Positions 1 to 7,751 of a DNA stretch of 18,007 bases are shown one piece after another. Location of the stretch: contig JASHPV010000187.1 of NCBI GenBank assembly GCA_030037875.1, positions 1 through 18,007 on the forward strand, read 5' to 3'. How positions within the stretch are numbered: position 1 is the stretch's first letter; every line of letters begins with the position of its first letter. A model generated the notes under the pieces. It searched no databases, was not told where the DNA came from, and was given only the letters and a program-made list of their open reading frames with translations. A program made the translations under genes and the position numbers. The DNA comes from Thermoplasmata archaeon (GTDB lineage Archaea > Thermoplasmatota > Thermoplasmata > Lutacidiplasmatales > UBA184).

Positions 1-1080
1 CGCGAGATAGACCAGCGAGCTGTACGCCCCGACCAGGTCGCCTGTCGCGAGCAGGCCCCCGGCCGCTTGTACGAGGTCGCGGGTCCAGATGAGGTGGTAC
101 CCTCCCCGGTCGTCGTCGCTCCGCGCCTGACCCCACGGGATCGACAGCGAAGCGATCCGAGCGCCCCGGAAGGTTTTGTCCCCGTGTGCGAGGATTAGGC
201 TGTGGCTGGCACGGTAGAGATTGCCACCGTCGCCCGAATGTTTTCCTAGGTTGAGGGCGTGGCCGGTGACCTGTTCCCATCCGTCGAGGAACCGGTCGCG
301 TTGTCGGCGATACGGAATTCCCAGCGACTGCAGCAGCGCGGTGACCGCATTGGAAAGACCGCGACCGAAGGCCAACCCGAGAACGAACTCGTCCCCGCCC
401 TCGAGGTTGAGTTCGCCCGTGAGGGCTACGTTGCCGTTCGTCGCCCGGTCAAACTCGTAATCCATCAGGTAGTTCTCGGCCAGGTCCGTCCAGCCATCGC
501 TCCGGCCCACGAACCCGCAGGAGAGCCGTCGAAACGGCCGGGTTCCGCCGAGCGCGAGCCATGTCCCGTTCCGTTCGGCGACAAGAAGGTCGTGTCCCGG
601 CAGCTGGACCACATAGGCGTTGTTCCCCCATCCCGCCACATCTAGGTGCGGCGCTAACAACGCGTAGAGCGAGATGTCGTGGGGCATCGACGGGCCCCGG
701 ACCAACCGAGTGTGTTGGAGTACCACCGGAAGGCGGGGGTCGCAGATGATCTCCTTTTCGATACGATAGCGACCCTCCGGGTCGGTCGACACAATCGCGT
801 AACCGAGTCCGTGATCGCCGAGCCGGCGCGTGACCGAGTCGAGGTGGCGTTTCTCTTCATGAAAGAACGTCCGCCCGTCGCTCACGAGGTACTGGAGGTC
901 CCGAATCTGAGGGTGGTCGACGAGGGGATAGTAGACCTCGGTCAGAACGCCGCGCCAGACCGTGAACCAGACCTTGCTCTCCGCGGACGCGCTGGTGCCC
1001 ACCCCCTCCTTGTTCCCCTGGGTCCATTTCGGTTCGATCCCCGGGGCCCCGAACGCCTCCCGGTCACCGCGGAACTTCAT
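1..1080 (-). CDS. GH15 glucodextranase/glucoamylase-like enzyme (C-terminus off the window)
   Basis: This is the first 360 codons of a glycoside hydrolase that would release glucose from the non-reducing ends of alpha-glucans. The gene starts at ATG 1080-1078 and runs off the left edge. Residues about 10-260 match the N-terminal beta-sandwich domain of bacterial/archaeal glucodextranases and glucoamylases: PGIEPKWT near residue 13, GVGTSASAESKVWFT, and LTEVYYPLVD near 46. The linker has the typical ASLSIPWG, followed by GGYHLIWTRDL at 326-336, the start of the (alpha/alpha)6 catalytic barrel. Both catalytic glutamates lie in the missing part, so activity cannot be judged. There is no signal peptide, so it is probably cytoplasmic. 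It follows another GH15 gene after 123 bp containing a hairpin, so it may have its own promoter, although I see no convincing TATA box or ribosome binding site. The family is secure; the exact substrate (dextran, starch or glycogen) is not. Confidence 0.9.
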   Translation of the reverse strand, partial: MKFRGDREAFGAPGIEPKWTQGNKEGVGTSASAESKVWFTVWRGVLTEVYYPLVDHPQIRDLQYLVSDGRTFFHEEKRHLDSVTRRLGDHGLGYAIVSTDPEGRYRIEKEIICDPRLPVVLQHTRLVRGPSMPHDISLYALLAPHLDVAGWGNNAYVVQLPGHDLLVAERNGTWLALGGTRPFRRLSCGFVGRSDGWTDLAENYLMDYEFDRATNGNVALTGELNLEGGDEFVLGLAFGRGLSNAVTALLQSLGIPYRRQRDRFLDGWEQVTGHALNLGKHSGDGGNLYRASHSLILAHGDKTFRGARIASLSIPWGQARSDDDRGGYHLIWTRDLVQAAGGLLATGDLVGAYSSLVYLA

Positions 1081-1170
1081 AGTGGACGCTCGGATGCTAG
1101 GGGCCAGGCGAGGTCCGGCAGCGCGTCTTCTCGGCCGAGAAACATCCCAGACTCTGCAGTTCTTGACTCC

Positions 1171-1202
1171 TAAATGGAAACTTCGGGCGGGACCGTCCGA
1201 AG
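1171..1202 (-). terminator. Hairpin plus T-rich tail after the GH15 gene
   Basis: Positions 1181-1202 form a near-perfect inverted repeat: 10-bp arms (minus strand CTTCGGACGG and CCGCCCGAAG) with one mismatch and a 2-nt centre. It begins one base after the GH15 stop codon. On the minus strand it is followed by TTTCCATTTA. Position and shape suggest a 3' end or terminator for the glycogen operon. Archaeal termination relies mainly on T-tracts, so the role of the stem is inferred. Confidence 0.45.
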
Positions 1203-1203
1203 C

Positions 1204-3054
1204 TCACGAGGCGTTCGCCGTTTCCCGATACCGGCTCACGATGTCCAAGAAGGTGGCATGGGACCAGACGAGCGGCGTGGCGCTCTTGGCCTCCCCCGTG
1301 CGAGCGTCCACTTGCTCCGGAAGCAGCCCGGTCGGAGTCGCGTGGGCCACAACCCAGTCGATGAGCTCCCGACAACGGGACCGGTTTCCCAGCTTCAGGT
1401 GCGTCGCGGCCAGCCACATCGTGCAAACGACCCACGGATTCTCGTGACCATAGTACTCGTCGCCCTCGTAGCGCGCCAATCCGCCCGCCGCCTTTGACCA
1501 GAGACGAGCCTCCGTCAGTTCCACCGTGGCCCGGAATCGGGGGTCGGAGGGTTCCAGGAGACCCAGGTCCAGGGCGAGAAGGATCGACGAGTCGATCCGC
1601 TCGTCCCGCGGCCCGATCGAGCGGACGAAACGGGACAGCGATGAGTCCCACATCTCCCGGACCGCCCGGGCTCGGATTTCTTCCGCGGCGGCCTGCCAGC
1701 GCGGGTTTTCCTTTCCCAGTACCGAGGCGATGCGGGCGGCGCTCTCGAGCCCGTGCGCTACGGCCGCCGAGGAGTAGGTGTGGATGGCCCGGCGCTCCTC
1801 CCAGATATCGAAGCTGGGAGCGGGAAGCCCGGTCGTGGGGTCCCGGAAATCCACCAGGAAGTTCGCGGCCAGTTTCACCATCGGCCACAGTTCCAGCAGG
1901 TCGTCCGGGTCGGCCCCCCGATCGAGATGGTGACAGGCCGCCGAGAGCACGGTCGCCGTTTGGTCGATTTGCAGGAACGGGGGCGGATGCCACGTGCTCC
2001 CCACCACCCCATCGGGAAAGAACCGGTGAACGAACGAGCCATCCGGGCTCTGACACAGCGAAGCGAACTGGAGAAACCGACTGGAGAGCTCCTGGAGCCG
2101 AGACTCGTCCATCGCCTCGCTGATGTACCCCCCGTCGCGGAACCAGCAGTAGTTGTACGTGTCCCCTCCCTCGACCAGGGAGCGCGTGTCCGGACTTGCC
2201 ACGATCGCGCCGGTCGTCGCGGTGGCCAACTTGAGCATCAATACGCTCTGCCTCCCCAGACGCTCGGCGGCTTCCCCGAGCCCGTCCGGGCGTTCAGGGA
2301 CATGCCGGGTGGCCCACGCGCCCCAGTAGGCCTTGGACTCGGACTCGAAACGCTTCGGCCCGCGGGCGCGGACATCGTCGCGGAGCTCATGCACCGCGGC
2401 CTCGCCGAGACCCACGGCGAGGAAGATACGGACGGTGGCCTCGACGTTCGGATGAAGCTCGAGATTCCATTGCATGACGCTGTCCGCCGCGCCGTGCGCG
2501 ATCGGGCGTCCCTCGAGCCGGCCGTCCTCCGCGTCGACGTAGGACCCCTCCAATCCTTTCAGAGTGTGCTCCCCGCAGATGGCCGCGTCGAAGGCCGGGT
2601 CGCCGAAGAATTCGAAGTAGTACCCGCGCTTGTAATGGACCAGCGAGGAAGCCGACGGGTCGACGTAAGCCGTCTCCTGATAGAGCGACTCGGCGATCTT
2701 GAAGGACTGGTAGGAGAAGATGCGGAGCCGGCGCGCGTCGGGAGATTGGAAGCGAAGAATGCGTAGCACGAGGTCGTGGTTGGGGTGGACGATCTCTTCG
2801 AGGGAGAGCGTGAGGCCATGACCGGTCCAGACCGAGGTCGGAAAGCTCCCGACGACGGATTTAGGGACCTCGTGCTGGAAGCCACTTCCGGGGCGCAGCC
2901 AGCAGAAGCTTCGTTGATCCACGTCGTAGACGCCGAGCCGCATCTGTCGCAGATGCTGGAACTGGCCCGGATACGGGTAGAAGAGGTCGGTCCACTCCCC
3001 GAAATCGTTCAGGGTGAGCAGGATGCGACCGTTGCCGGCAAGCTGGGTGATCAT
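1204..3054 (-). CDS. GH15 glucoamylase (glucan 1,4-alpha-glucosidase), intracellular
   Basis: A 616-residue glucoamylase of the archaeal GH15 type, which removes glucose from the ends of starch, glycogen or maltodextrin. An N-terminal beta domain covers about residues 1-245 (GEWTDLFYPYPGQ near 19). The (alpha/alpha)6 catalytic domain covers about 265-610. Diagnostic motifs are YNYCWFRDGGY at 300-310, SFDIWEERRAIHTYSS at 414-429 with Glu419 as the expected general acid, HENPWVVCTMWLA near 537-549, and LLPEQVD with Glu580 as the expected general base. The length is normal and both catalytic acids are present, so it should be active. There is no signal peptide. The ATG start overlaps the stop of the upstream GH57 gene by four bases (ATGA), which fits translational coupling. 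With the GH57 amylase and GT4 synthase it would form a glycogen turnover operon, similar to gene sets in Methanocaldococcus and Sulfolobales. Confidence 0.94.
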   Translation of the reverse strand: MITQLAGNGRILLTLNDFGEWTDLFYPYPGQFQHLRQMRLGVYDVDQRSFCWLRPGSGFQHEVPKSVVGSFPTSVWTGHGLTLSLEEIVHPNHDLVLRILRFQSPDARRLRIFSYQSFKIAESLYQETAYVDPSASSLVHYKRGYYFEFFGDPAFDAAICGEHTLKGLEGSYVDAEDGRLEGRPIAHGAADSVMQWNLELHPNVEATVRIFLAVGLGEAAVHELRDDVRARGPKRFESESKAYWGAWATRHVPERPDGLGEAAERLGRQSVLMLKLATATTGAIVASPDTRSLVEGGDTYNYCWFRDGGYISEAMDESRLQELSSRFLQFASLCQSPDGSFVHRFFPDGVVGSTWHPPPFLQIDQTATVLSAACHHLDRGADPDDLLELWPMVKLAANFLVDFRDPTTGLPAPSFDIWEERRAIHTYSSAAVAHGLESAARIASVLGKENPRWQAAAEEIRARAVREMWDSSLSRFVRSIGPRDERIDSSILLALDLGLLEPSDPRFRATVELTEARLWSKAAGGLARYEGDEYYGHENPWVVCTMWLAATHLKLGNRSRCRELIDWVVAHATPTGLLPEQVDARTGEAKSATPLVWSHATFLDIVSRYRETANAS

Positions 3055-4271
3055 TTAGCGCGAATCCGCCCTCCGGTCTCCGAGACGTGTTCCTCCGAAA
3101 TACGCTCGAGGGACCGGCTGCGAAGGTCCATCAGGGCATTCATGTAGTTCGCGTACGCATCGTAGGGACTCCCGTACGAGCTGAAATACTGATGCACGCC
3201 GGCATCGGCCCCGTGCCCACCGACGTACATGTAGTAGAAATGGTCCGAAGTGAGGAGCTTGCGCCATTCCTCCAGAATTTCGGGGTCCGCAGCCCGCCGG
3301 GCCAATACGCCGACCTTCTTGGCCGCCTCGAAGGCGGAGCGCTGGAGGTCGTTGCCCAGCCAGGCCCCCAAGTCGCGGTTTTGGTCGGCCCAGCTCACGG
3401 TCATGGGGGCGTAGAGGCTTTCCCGGGGCGGAAGCTCGACCGCCTCCTCGACCGTGGCCCACGATAGTCCCGGCGTTGCCCGGACCGTCCGGGGCAGCGC
3501 CGACAAGAACTCCAGAATTCCGCTCGACGCGGGATGGTGCTCGCCGAACGTCTCGAAGTCCATGAACAGGTTCACCACCTCGCCCGGAGTGGCGGCGATC
3601 CAGCCCACGTACTTCTCCGCGGTGAGAGGGTACTCGCTCCACTCCCTCGACGAGAATCGGAATCCCACGTCGTCGCTGAGCATGTAGTGGCGCGCGAGCA
3701 GCATGACCGTCGGGGCGGGCGCCGCGCAGTAGACGTACGTCGGCGGCTGCCCTCGGAGGATCCCCTCCCACCCCTCGACGAGCATGCCGTGAAACCGCTC
3801 CGCTTCGGCGAAGCGGGACAGCTCGTCCGAGTAGGCGAGCTCGGTCATCCGGAGCACCTTGGGACGCACCCCGAACTCTCGCTGCAGCGCCGCCCGATGG
3901 AGTTCGACCTCCTCGTGCAGCTCCGGAGGGGGGAGCAGGAACGCGAGGGAGTGATAGTACGTCTCCGAGAGGAGAGAAACTTGTCCCGTCCGGACGATGC
4001 GTTGCAGAGTGCGGAGAACATCGGGGGCGGCCCTCGTGGCTTGTTCGAGCCATGTGCCCGTGACCGAGAGGCTGAGTCGAAAATCTGGATAGGTCTCGAG
4101 CGCCTCAGCGAGTCGCGCCAGCGCGGGACGGTAGCACCGGCCGGCGATTCCGCGAAAGATCTCGAGGTTCCGGCGCTCGTCGATGTAGGGCCGACCCGAG
4201 CCGAGGTCGAGATAGCGGAATCGGGCGAGCCGCCAGGGCTGGTGGAGATGGAGGTACAGGACCACCTTCAA
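3051..4271 (-). CDS. GH57 alpha-amylase-type hydrolase
   Basis: A 406-residue GH57 protein that would cut internal alpha-1,4 bonds of glycogen in the cytoplasm. The conserved regions appear in order: HLHQP at 8-12, GTWLEQ at 72-77, MTELAYSDE at 142-150 with Glu144 as predicted nucleophile, MDFETFGEHH at 237-246 with Asp238 as predicted acid/base, and SDHFYYMYVGGH in the C-terminal third. The TELAY and DFETFGEH pattern resembles the Methanocaldococcus-type alpha-amylase subgroup rather than GH57 branching enzymes or 4-alpha-glucanotransferases, which are usually longer. There is no signal peptide. The start is TTG at 4271-4269, sharing TTGA with the stop of the GT4 gene. An in-frame GTG two codons later is the only close alternative and would barely change the protein. 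The 3' end overlaps the GH15 start by four bases. Confidence 0.92.
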   Translation of the reverse strand: MKVVLYLHLHQPWRLARFRYLDLGSGRPYIDERRNLEIFRGIAGRCYRPALARLAEALETYPDFRLSLSVTGTWLEQATRAAPDVLRTLQRIVRTGQVSLLSETYYHSLAFLLPPPELHEEVELHRAALQREFGVRPKVLRMTELAYSDELSRFAEAERFHGMLVEGWEGILRGQPPTYVYCAAPAPTVMLLARHYMLSDDVGFRFSSREWSEYPLTAEKYVGWIAATPGEVVNLFMDFETFGEHHPASSGILEFLSALPRTVRATPGLSWATVEEAVELPPRESLYAPMTVSWADQNRDLGAWLGNDLQRSAFEAAKKVGVLARRAADPEILEEWRKLLTSDHFYYMYVGGHGADAGVHQYFSSYGSPYDAYANYMNALMDLRSRSLERISEEHVSETGGRIRAK

Positions 4272-5542
4272 CGGCGGCCGTCCTTCACGAGCTCGAAGTA
4301 GACTCCGACGGTTTGGAGCGCTCGCTCCTCCCAGCCTTCCCGCATCACCGAGCGACGGCCGGCCGCCCCCATCGCTCGACGCAGCGCCGGGTAGTTGAGA
4401 AGTTCGGAAATGCGGCTGGCGAACTCGTCGATGTCCCAGAAATCGACGGTGAACACGCTATCGGTAATCTCGGCGATGCCGCTCGTCTTCGAGACGATGG
4501 CGGGGATCCCGGCGGCCATGGCCTCGGCCGCGGCAATCCCGAACGGCTCGACGACGGAGGGGAGGACGAAGACGGAGGCAGAGGCCAGCAGTGCCAGCCG
4601 CTCCTCCTCGGTGACCTTTCCCAGGAAGAGGACCCGGTCCGATACGCCCAGGTGGGCGGCCATGACGAGAAGGCGTCCATATTCGGGTCCTTCTCCGGCG
4701 ACGACAAAGAGGGCATCCGGCTGGCTTGAAGCCACTCGGGCGGCGGCCCGCAGGAACGTATCGACGCCTTTCATCGCGGCCAGCCGGCCCAGGTACAGCA
4801 CGATCTTGCGCCGGCCCGAGAGCGGTACCAACCGTTCGCTGGGTCGGACCGCATTGTAGATCACCCGGATTTTCTCGGGCCGGATCCCGTACCGCTCCAC
4901 CAGCTGCCGTTTCAAGTGCTCGCTGACAGCGATCACGAGACCCGCGGCCTCAAGGCCTACGTGCTCCCGGTGCAGAATCTCGGCCCACGGGTGCCCGAGA
5001 CTTCGGTCGTACTCCGTGGAGTGAATGGTCATCACCAGAGGCCGGTGCGTTCGTCGGGCCAGTTCGCTCCCCCCGACGGTTCCGAACCAATCGTGGACGT
5101 GAATCACGTCATGATGACCGATGGGGAACCCTGCGATCCACGCGTTGAACCGCTCGATGTCTCCCTCTTTCCAGCCCGCAGGGGAACCGCCTATCGTGTA
5201 GGCGCCAGGAAACGGCTCGTCGGGTTCGTCGGCCGGGGACCGGAAGGTAACGCCTTGCACGGGCGTGTACGGCCCGGGGAACGGGCTGAGGAAGGTGATC
5301 GTGTGTCCCATCTTCGTAAGCTCCGTCGCGAGCTCGAAAGAATGTACGCCCAGACCTCCGGAATGGCTCGGGGGCCATTCCCACCCGATCATCAAGATAC
5401 GCAGTCGCCGACCGACGACCCGCGGCCTTCGCGCCCGCTCCGACTCTGGCGCCCGTTGCCAGTCCAGTTCGGCCGCCAGCGCGTCCAACTCGATTTTCTC
5501 TAGCAGTTCCCGGTTCGTCAGTTCCGCGGGAGACTTCTTCAA
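4268..5542 (-). CDS. GT4-family glycosyltransferase, probable glycogen synthase
   Basis: A 424-residue GT-B fold glycosyltransferase that probably extends alpha-1,4-glucan from a sugar nucleotide. The acceptor domain begins with ILMIGWEWPPSHSGGLGVHS at 49-68, where the GGLG loop is typical of glycogen/starch synthases and GT4 enzymes, followed by VIHVHDWFG at 146-154. The donor domain shows YLGRLAAMKGV at 250-260, VAGEGPE at 281-287 and the EX7E motif VEPFGIAAAEAMAAG with Glu332 and Glu340. Placement ahead of GH57 and GH15 genes supports a glycogen role, but the sequence alone does not fix donor or product. The TTG start at 5542 is the first possible start in this frame; the in-frame stretch upstream to a stop has none, and no good ribosome binding site precedes it. 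The reading-frame signal changes at this point, so the true N-terminus is uncertain. Confidence 0.85.
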   Translation of the reverse strand: MKKSPAELTNRELLEKIELDALAAELDWQRAPESERARRPRVVGRRLRILMIGWEWPPSHSGGLGVHSFELATELTKMGHTITFLSPFPGPYTPVQGVTFRSPADEPDEPFPGAYTIGGSPAGWKEGDIERFNAWIAGFPIGHHDVIHVHDWFGTVGGSELARRTHRPLVMTIHSTEYDRSLGHPWAEILHREHVGLEAAGLVIAVSEHLKRQLVERYGIRPEKIRVIYNAVRPSERLVPLSGRRKIVLYLGRLAAMKGVDTFLRAAARVASSQPDALFVVAGEGPEYGRLLVMAAHLGVSDRVLFLGKVTEEERLALLASASVFVLPSVVEPFGIAAAEAMAAGIPAIVSKTSGIAEITDSVFTVDFWDIDEFASRISELLNYPALRRAMGAAGRRSVMREGWEERALQTVGVYFELVKDGRR

Positions 5543-5778
5543 GGCCCGACTGCGGCGTGCGGCCCGTTTCGGTGCCGGCCTCCTGGGGCCGGCCGTCCGC
5601 CTGCGAACAGATGGCGTGGAACGACCCCGTCGGCCCGCGTGAGACGGACCCGGTGAACGACGCGGCGTAGTGCCACCTGAGGCCGTGCAGCCCCCTCACG
5701 GTCATAGGATTTCGCACGGGCCGCGCCGGAACCGGTCGAGGGAAGCAGGACGTCGTTGCCGGCGAAGGGAGAGAGCGC
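5543..5778. other. Gap between haem and glycogen operons with a coding-like stretch
   Basis: This 236-bp gap separates hemH from the GT4 gene. On the minus strand, reading from ATG 5705-5703 to 5544, 51 of 54 codons end in G or C, against roughly 61% and 67% G+C at codon positions one and two (hand count). That is a coding-like periodicity. This frame is offset from the GT4 frame and joins it only if there is a one-base shift near 5542. A plus-strand reading frame from GTG 5557 to TAG 5668-5670 (37 codons) shares the same third positions. Neither product is recognisable. I see no clear TATA box or terminator; the bases just after the hemH stop are merely pyrimidine-rich. Confidence 0.4.
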
Positions 5779-6714
5779 TTACTTTGGGGACCCGGACGAC
5801 GGCGCGAGAGCACGTCGAGCCAACGCCTCGACGACCTCGTCCGCGTCGTTCGGCATCGGAACCCGTCGATACTCAATGCCGTGTTTGACGGCGAACTCGC
5901 GTATCACCACGTCGAGGTCGTACAGTACCTCGAGGTGGTCGAAGACGAATCCGAACGAGGCGATCAATTGGTTCGCGGTCCCTCGCCGCTGCCAATCGGT
6001 CATCACTTCGGTGATGTCCGGCCCGAGCCAGGGCTCCGTGGTGTTGCCCGCGCTCTGGAAGGTAAAGGACCAGCGCTCTAGCGCGGCCTCACGAGCAATG
6101 GCGTCCGACGTTTCGTGCAGGATCTCGGGATAGGGGTCGCCACGGTCCCGCATGCGCTGGGGCAGGCTGTGCGCTGAGAGGAAGACGACCGTTTTCGAAT
6201 CGGGAGTGCGGGCGAGCTCCGCTCGGATGGCGTGGTTCCAGTAGCCGATCCAGTTCGGGTCGAGATGCCACCCCAGCCGCACATCCGCGTCGATCGGCGA
6301 GGGGGCGTTTCGGATCCCTTCCGCCACCCCGTCCTGGTACGGCTCGCTGATCCATGTCGAAGCGTACGGGGACAGCGGTACCGCGACCAAGTGACGGAAG
6401 CCCGCCCGGGCGGCGTCGGGCACCACATCCCGTAAGGCGGGGTGGCCGTGCTTCACTCCCAGAAAGACGCGGACTCCCGGCCAGTCCCGGCTGAGCCGAC
6501 GCTCGAGCTTGTTCCGCACCGAGGCGAGAATCCGATTCTGAGGGGAACCGCCGATGAGGTCGTACCGCCGAACGTACTCGGCCACCATATCGGCCGAGGG
6601 GCGCCTCCCGTGCAGCACATCCTCGAGGTACGCGGGCAGGTCGTCGGCCCCATTCGGACTGCCGTACCCCATCATCAACACGGCGGTATCGTCCCGGGAC
6701 GTCCTCTCCGTCAA
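5779..6714 (-). CDS. hemH: Ferrochelatase, probably coproporphyrin ferrochelatase (CpfC type)
   Basis: A 311-residue class II chelatase that inserts Fe(II) into a porphyrin. Key motifs are MMGYGSPNG at 14-22, with Tyr17 where Bacillus CpfC has its metal-facing tyrosine; IGGSPQN at 54-60; FLSAHSLPQ at 178-186 with catalytic His182; FQSAGNTTEPWLGPD at 219-233; and FDHLEVLYDLD at 258-268 with Glu262. The protein has no cysteine, so it lacks the [2Fe-2S] cluster of some ferrochelatases. Linkage with hemQ points to coproporphyrin III rather than protoporphyrin IX as substrate; this is inference from context. The start is TTG at 6714-6712, sharing TTGA with the hemE stop and preceded by a purine-rich GGGAGGGG eight bases upstream. 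It is the last gene of the haem operon. Confidence 0.93.
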   Translation of the reverse strand: MTERTSRDDTAVLMMGYGSPNGADDLPAYLEDVLHGRRPSADMVAEYVRRYDLIGGSPQNRILASVRNKLERRLSRDWPGVRVFLGVKHGHPALRDVVPDAARAGFRHLVAVPLSPYASTWISEPYQDGVAEGIRNAPSPIDADVRLGWHLDPNWIGYWNHAIRAELARTPDSKTVVFLSAHSLPQRMRDRGDPYPEILHETSDAIAREAALERWSFTFQSAGNTTEPWLGPDITEVMTDWQRRGTANQLIASFGFVFDHLEVLYDLDVVIREFAVKHGIEYRRVPMPNDADEVVEALARRALAPSSGSPK

Positions 6715-7751
6715 CGTCGTTTCCCCTCCCTGCCAGCCGAATGCACGTACTCGACGAGCTCGTGCACCCGCTCAGGGTCGGTCGCGGGGAGGACACCGTG
6801 GCCTAAATTGAAGACGTGCGACCTTCGCTCCGGCACCTCGTCGAGGACGCGGCGTGCCTCGCGCCGCAGGACCTCGGCCGGGGCGAGGAGAGCACCGGGG
6901 TCCAAGTTGCCCTGCAGTGCCATTCCTGGCCCAATCCGGCGGCGGACGCGGCCCAGGGGCTCTCGCCAATCCACTCCCAATGCGTCGGAGCCGACGTGTG
7001 CCAGCAGCTCGGTCAAATGTGCGGAACCGGTGGAAAAGTAAATCGTGGGTCGCCCCAGCGCTCGGAGTTCTTCGAAGATCTGCTGAACGGGTGCGAGCAG
7101 ATGGCGCTCGAAGACGGTCGGCGTGACCGCCCCGACCCACGTGTCGAAGAGCTGGAGGGCAGCGGCTCCGCTTTCGGCCTGGAATCGCAGGTAGTCGATC
7201 GTCATGTCGGTGAGCCGGGCAATGAGACGGTCGAACGTTCCCGGGTCGCCGAAGATGAGCCGTTTGGTCTCCGCGTACTCTCGCGTGGGTCCCCCGTCCA
7301 CCAGGTATGCGGCGAGGGTGAAGGGGCCCCCCGCAAACCCCAGAATCGGCCGCTCCGACTCGAGCTCAAGGAAGCGCTCGATGGCTTGACCGACGAACGG
7401 GACTGACGCTCGAGCATCGAATTTTGCCAAGGCCTCGACGTCCGAGCGCGTGCGGACTGGTCGCGCGACGACCGGGCCGAGTCCGGGGTCGATTGAGAAG
7501 TCGACGCCCAGTCCCAAGAATGGCAGGGAGATATCGGCGAAAACGACGCCCGCGTCGACATCGTACCGGCGCACGGGCTCCAACGTCACCTCCGCCGCCA
7601 GCTCGGGGGTCCGCGCCACCTCGAGGATTGGATGCGTTTCGCGAAGCTTCCGGTATCCAGGCAGATGACGCCCGGCCTGACGCATCAGCCATATCGGCGT
7701 CGTGTCGGTCTCTTCTCCGCGAAGGGCCCGTATCAGGCGGTCCCGTCTCAT
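6711..7751 (-). CDS. hemE: Uroporphyrinogen decarboxylase
   Basis: This 346-residue enzyme removes four carboxyl groups from uroporphyrinogen III to give coproporphyrinogen III, in the cytoplasm. The signature PIWLMRQAGRHLPGYR occupies 19-34. FADISLPFLGLG follows at 71-82, with Asp73 at the position of the catalytic aspartate. GFAGGPFTLAAYLVDGG at 138-154 is the second family signature, and FNLGHGVLPATDPE lies near the C-terminus. The length is normal for the family. The ATG start overlaps the hemL stop by four bases (ATGA), and the gene overlaps hemH by four bases (TTGA), so the three are probably translated in series. Nothing in the active-site motifs suggests loss of function. Confidence 0.97.
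   Translation of the reverse strand: MRRDRLIRALRGEETDTTPIWLMRQAGRHLPGYRKLRETHPILEVARTPELAAEVTLEPVRRYDVDAGVVFADISLPFLGLGVDFSIDPGLGPVVARPVRTRSDVEALAKFDARASVPFVGQAIERFLELESERPILGFAGGPFTLAAYLVDGGPTREYAETKRLIFGDPGTFDRLIARLTDMTIDYLRFQAESGAAALQLFDTWVGAVTPTVFERHLLAPVQQIFEELRALGRPTIYFSTGSAHLTELLAHVGSDALGVDWREPLGRVRRRIGPGMALQGNLDPGALLAPAEVLRREARRVLDEVPERRSHVFNLGHGVLPATDPERVHELVEYVHSAGREGKRR
6723..6730 (-). promoter_or_regulatory. Ribosome binding site supporting the hemH TTG start
   Basis: The minus strand reads GGGAGGGG eight bases before TTG 6714-6712, inside the 3' end of hemE. It supports TTG as the hemH start rather than the ATG codons 14 and 15 further in, which would trim the first strand of the fold. 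Confidence 0.5.

Noticed and set aside
1097..2056. Minus-strand open frame of 319 codons overlapping the GH15 3' half
   Set aside because: It is a different frame of the same strand within a real gene, with a Gly/Arg/Pro-rich product lacking any family motif.
1753..2766. Long plus-strand open frame (337 codons) opposite the GH15 gene
   Set aside because: It is antisense to a gene with complete GH15 catalytic motifs, and its product is low-complexity (Arg/Val/Glu-rich) with no recognisable domain; GC-rich genes commonly leave such shadow frames.
3055..4053. Minus-strand open frame of 332 codons overlapping the GH57 gene
   Set aside because: It is an alternate frame of the GH57 gene; all five GH57 conserved regions are in the other frame.
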